Shown here: piece by piece, positions 4,297 to 6,910 of the stretch
Layout of the letters: each line of letters opens with the position of its first letter
Numbering within the stretch: position 1 is the stretch's first letter
Source of the DNA: Cryomorphaceae bacterium
GTDB taxonomy: Bacteria > Bacteroidota > Bacteroidia > Flavobacteriales_G > Salibacteraceae
Length of the DNA: 6,910 nt
NCBI GenBank assembly: GCA_003564735.1
Contig: PXEK01000350.1
Location: forward strand, 1 to 6,910
Reading direction: 5' to 3'
The notes under the pieces: model-generated
What the model was told of the DNA's origin: nothing
Databases searched by the model: none
Seen by the model: the letters and a program-made list of their open reading frames with translations, nothing else
Made by a program: the position numbers and the translations under genes

Positions 4297-6910
4297 CTAC
4301 TGCACCACAATCCTCTTGACCGTCATTTCCCCATCGCGCAGTATTTTCACAAAGTACACCCCGGCCGATAAATTGATATTTATACCCTCAACCCATTCAC
4401 CACTTAAGCGACCCACATTTCTATTGAACAAATACCTACCTTGCATATCCAATACCTCGAGCATAACCGGATTTAAACTCGTACCGGTAAGCCTTACGCT
4501 AAACTGTCCAAAATTGGGATTGGGATACACCTCAAAAGTGAAGTCATCATTCGTTAAATCGGCGCTACTCGTGCCCAGTACCTCAAAACATTGAGTAGTA
4601 TCGGCGCAGCCGCGAGCAAAAATAACCGCACGATAAAAGCCGTCTTTTGGCGGCGTAAATCTCCTGCCCGTTGAGTTGGGAATAATTTCATTGGTTTCAC
4701 AATCAATCCATGTGTACATCGCATGTCGCAAATTGACAATTAGCTCCGGTAAGTTTTGGGTAACTGAAGTGTCGAGTTGTTGCGGCGTGATCATATCAAC
4801 ACTATCTTGAATACTGCATCCGTTGGCATCGGTAATGGTAACGTAATTAAGTCCGGAAACTAAATTGGGCACGATTTTGCTTCTCGACCCCGTACTCCAC
4901 TCGTAAGAGTATGGTGCGGTTCCGCCCACCGGCTCCACCTCGGCTTCACCGTTTCTGTACCCGAAGCAAGTCACAGGCTTTATACCGTCGATAAACGAAG
5001 TCAGCGGTTGAGGCTCACGAACCTGAACACTATCCACAAAAGTACATCCCGAGAAGTCTGTAACCGTCACAAAATTCACACCTGCGGACAAACTATCAGC
5101 GCGATTTCCTACCTCTCCGCTACTCCAAATGTAGGAATAAGGAGAAGTGCCGCCAACACCGGCTGCCTGAGCACTTCCGTTCATTTCGCCGGCACAAAGC
5201 ACGCCTTTTATATTGGTAAAACGGTTCGTTAATTCTGCCGGCTCATTAATTATTCCCGACAAAATAGTATTACATCCTGCGGAGTCGCTTACCGTAACCA
5301 AATAAGTACCTGCCGATAACCCCGTAATGGAATCTCCTGTTAGTCCGTTACTCCATTGGAATGAGTAACCGCCGTTACCGCCCGTAGCATTTGCCGCCAA
5401 AACCCCATCTGCCGCCCCTCTACAAGTAATATGTGAGGTAACAACCTGAGCTTGCAACACATCAGGTTGTGTAATTAGGGCAAATAGTGAATCGGTGCAT
5501 CCGTTGGCATCAACGACGGTAACTCCGTACAATCCGGCACTAAGATTTGTAACCGTATTATTGGCCGTCCCGTTGCTCCAAATAAATGAGTAAGGAGCCC
5601 TTCCGCCTGTGACGCTCACGCCCAACTCTCCGGAACTTCCTCCCGCGCATGACACATTTTGGATCTGACTAAAACTTAAATTCAAGGTATCAAACCCGCC
5701 TATCACGACTGAGTTGACAGACGAACAACCGTTGGAATCACTTACGGTAACCTGATACGTACCGGCAGCCAATTCGTTAGCTTGAGCGGTTGAATCTCCT
5801 GAAGACCATACAAAAGAATAGGGTGATACTCCGCCCATACCCCCCGCCAAGGCCGCTCCGTCAGCACTTCCTGCGCAATTTTCATCTTGAACATTTGTGA
5901 TTTGTACTTGCAACGCACCCGGCTCATTTAAATTCACCGCATTAATAAATTCGCAGTTGTTCGCATCCTGAACCGTCACAAAATACACCCCTCGAGAAAG
6001 GCCGGTTTGCAGGGCTCCCGTATTATTATTGTTCCAAGTATAGCTGTAAGGAGGTGTGCCGCCCGTAGCAAGTGCCTCTAATTCCCCATCACTTGCGCCG
6101 TTACAACTAATGCCGCTTAAAACATCAAAAGTCACAGATAACGGATTAGCGGGAGATTCAATAATCTCTGAGCCCACTACTGAACAACCCGCAGAGTCGG
6201 TAACCGTAAGAGTATATAAACCACTGTCCAAGCCTGTAATAGACGGCGTATTCATTCCGTTATTCCATTGATAAGTGTAAGGTGTCCAACCTCCCGATAC
6301 AATTCCCGTTACGGAGCCGTTTGATTGGCCAAAACACCTGACATCAGCATTCTTATTCATGGTCAGAACCAAGGGGACTGTTTCGATAATTGAGAATTGA
6401 ACCGAATCTGAACAGCCGTTTACATCCGAAACCGTTACGGTATAGTTCCCCGCCGGTAAACCTCCTCGGGACACGCCGGTTGAAGAATCGGGCCACAAAA
6501 ACACGTATCCGCCAACGCCCCCAGTAGCGGCCAGCACCGCTTCACCATCATCAATACCCGTACAACTCACATTTTTAACCGAAACTACCGTGGCCAACAA
6601 CGAATCGGGCTCACCGATGTTAATGTGAACAGTATCTTGGCAATTGTTATCATCTGATACGGTTACGATGTAGTTACCGGCCGGCAAACTGACTTGATTC
6701 GCTCCCGTACCGATGCCGCCCGGCCAGTTGATAGTGTAAGGCGCTGTTCCTCCCGTTGACGATACGGTTGCCGCGCCATCGCTTCCGCTGTTGCAGCTTA
6801 CGTTTTGGTTTACAGTTTGAGAGGCGCTGAGTGTCGCCGGTTCGGTAATAATTACCTCAACGCTATCCGTACAACCGTTCGAGTCAACCACCGTCACCGT
6901 GTAAGTCCCG
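4297..6910 (-). CDS. SprB-repeat surface protein with T9SS sorting domain (5' partial)
   Basis: C-terminal 870 or so residues of a large secreted or cell-surface protein. The frame stays open to the right edge, reading GTYTVTVVDSNGC across it, so the true start and signal peptide lie outside the window. From the N-terminal side it has one partial and nine complete SprB-like repeats of 75-77 residues. Each carries the pattern C-x-G...DG...GG..PYSY.W..G...L..G.Y.VTV.D.NGC...EP. Then come a short domain with YTWIDC and RGCADTTQC (about 4576-4734) and a sorting domain (FEVYPNPNFGQF...LSAGVYFVKI...KRIVVQ). SprB repeats are named after the Flavobacterium johnsoniae gliding adhesin SprB, but they occur in many Bacteroidota surface proteins, so an adhesin role is an inference. 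The sorting domain is of type A: recognised by the T9SS, cleaved off, and often replaced by a lipid-linked sugar anchor. The gene ends in TAG and converges on the ileS operon. No strong terminator of its own is visible. Confidence 0.92.
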   Translation of the reverse strand, partial: GTYTVTVVDSNGCTDSVEVIITEPATLSASQTVNQNVSCNSGSDGAATVSSTGGTAPYTINWPGGIGTGANQVSLPAGNYIVTVSDDNNCQDTVHINIGEPDSLLATVVSVKNVSCTGIDDGEAVLAATGGVGGYVFLWPDSSTGVSRGGLPAGNYTVTVSDVNGCSDSVQFSIIETVPLVLTMNKNADVRCFGQSNGSVTGIVSGGWTPYTYQWNNGMNTPSITGLDSGLYTLTVTDSAGCSVVGSEIIESPANPLSVTFDVLSGISCNGASDGELEALATGGTPPYSYTWNNNNTGALQTGLSRGVYFVTVQDANNCEFINAVNLNEPGALQVQITNVQDENCAGSADGAALAGGMGGVSPYSFVWSSGDSTAQANELAAGTYQVTVSDSNGCSSVNSVVIGGFDTLNLSFSQIQNVSCAGGSSGELGVSVTGGRAPYSFIWSNGTANNTVTNLSAGLYGVTVVDANGCTDSLFALITQPDVLQAQVVTSHITCRGAADGVLAANATGGNGGYSFQWSNGLTGDSITGLSAGTYLVTVSDSAGCNTILSGIINEPAELTNRFTNIKGVLCAGEMNGSAQAAGVGGTSPYSYIWSSGEVGNRADSLSAGVNFVTVTDFSGCTFVDSVQVREPQPLTSFIDGIKPVTCFGYRNGEAEVEPVGGTAPYSYEWSTGSRSKIVPNLVSGLNYVTITDANGCSIQDSVDMITPQQLDTSVTQNLPELIVNLRHAMYTWIDCETNEIIPNSTGRRFTPPKDGFYRAVIFARGCADTTQCFEVLGTSSADLTNDDFTFEVYPNPNFGQFSVRLTGTSLNPVMLEVLDMQGRYLFNRNVGRLSGEWVEGININLSAGVYFVKILRDGEMTVKRIVVQ
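4300..4542 (-). other. T9SS type A C-terminal sorting domain
   Basis: The last 81 residues match the Por secretion tail family. They open with FEVYPNPNFGQFSVRL, continue with the strand pair LEVLDMQGRYLF, then NLSAGVYFVKI, and end in the basic strand MTVKRIVVQ. This domain directs export through the type IX system after Sec-dependent passage of the inner membrane, and is normally removed by the PorU sortase. Its presence shows that the organism has a T9SS and that this end of the gene is intact. Confidence 0.93.
4747..6910 (-). repeat. Protein-level SprB repeat array, nine full units plus one partial
   Basis: In order of translation the units occupy 6910-6802 (partial), 6801-6571, 6570-6343, 6342-6112, 6111-5884, 5883-5656, 5655-5431, 5430-5203, 5202-4975 and 4974-4747. 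Each full unit has exactly two cysteines, 50 or 51 residues apart, and the second cysteine is 25-27 residues from the first of the next unit. The units are well diverged at the DNA level, with only short identical runs, so this is an old array rather than a recent expansion. The unit at 5883-5656 lacks the usual E-P near its end (GGFDTLNL instead). Confidence 0.85.

Noticed and set aside
4199..4594. A 131-codon plus-strand open frame
   Set aside because: It begins inside the 13 bp array and runs antisense through the T9SS sorting domain. Its product has no recognisable motif.
6895..6897. GTG as the start codon of the minus-strand gene
   Set aside because: The codon lies inside a SprB repeat (TYTVTVVDSNGC), and the frame continues upstream to the window edge. 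The gene is 5' truncated by the window.
4747..6910. DNA-level tandem repeat or recent gene expansion
   Set aside because: The 228 bp periodicity is clear in the protein, but the DNA units are strongly diverged. It is an old protein repeat.

Overview
The window comes from a member of the Bacteroidota (Bacteroidetes), probably of a gliding or flavobacteria-like lineage. Four things support this. There is a TAnnTTTG-type promoter element in front of ileS, and none of the starts has a Shine-Dalgarno sequence. The IleRS is of the long, eukaryote-like type. An adjacent DksA/TraR-like gene has a degenerate zinc finger of a kind common in this phylum. Finally, there is a large secreted protein built from SprB-type repeats with a C-terminal type IX secretion (T9SS) sorting domain. 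Genus cannot be told from the sequence.

Layout. Positions 1-75 are a low-complexity array of 8-9 bp units ending in AAC, followed directly by the ileS promoter (76-83). ileS (112-3594, +) encodes a complete 1160-residue isoleucyl-tRNA synthetase. After a 30 bp gap comes a small DksA/TraR-like regulator (3625-4005, +), and then a strong intrinsic terminator (4030-4071). The 291 bp gap between the convergent genes (4006-4296) also holds a 13 bp tandem array (4178-4242) and a second, apparently interrupted, fragment of the AAC-type repeat seen at the left edge. From 4297 to the right edge, the minus strand encodes the C-terminal part of a large cell-surface or secreted protein. It has nine full and one partial SprB-like repeats, a short Cys-containing domain, and a T9SS type A sorting domain. 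Its N-terminus lies beyond position 6910.

How the parts relate. ileS and the DksA-like gene look like one transcription unit joining tRNA charging with an RNA-polymerase/stringent-response type regulator. The surface protein is a separate, convergently transcribed gene with no evident functional link.

The points most worth a second look are: the swapped HIGH motif (GIHH) in IleRS, associated with mupirocin hyper-resistance in IleRS2 enzymes; the loss of three of four zinc ligands in the DksA-like protein; and the layered small repeats of the 4173-4295 intergenic region, including what looks like a 35 bp insertion flanked by a 5 bp duplication. I see no clearly novel multi-gene system here.
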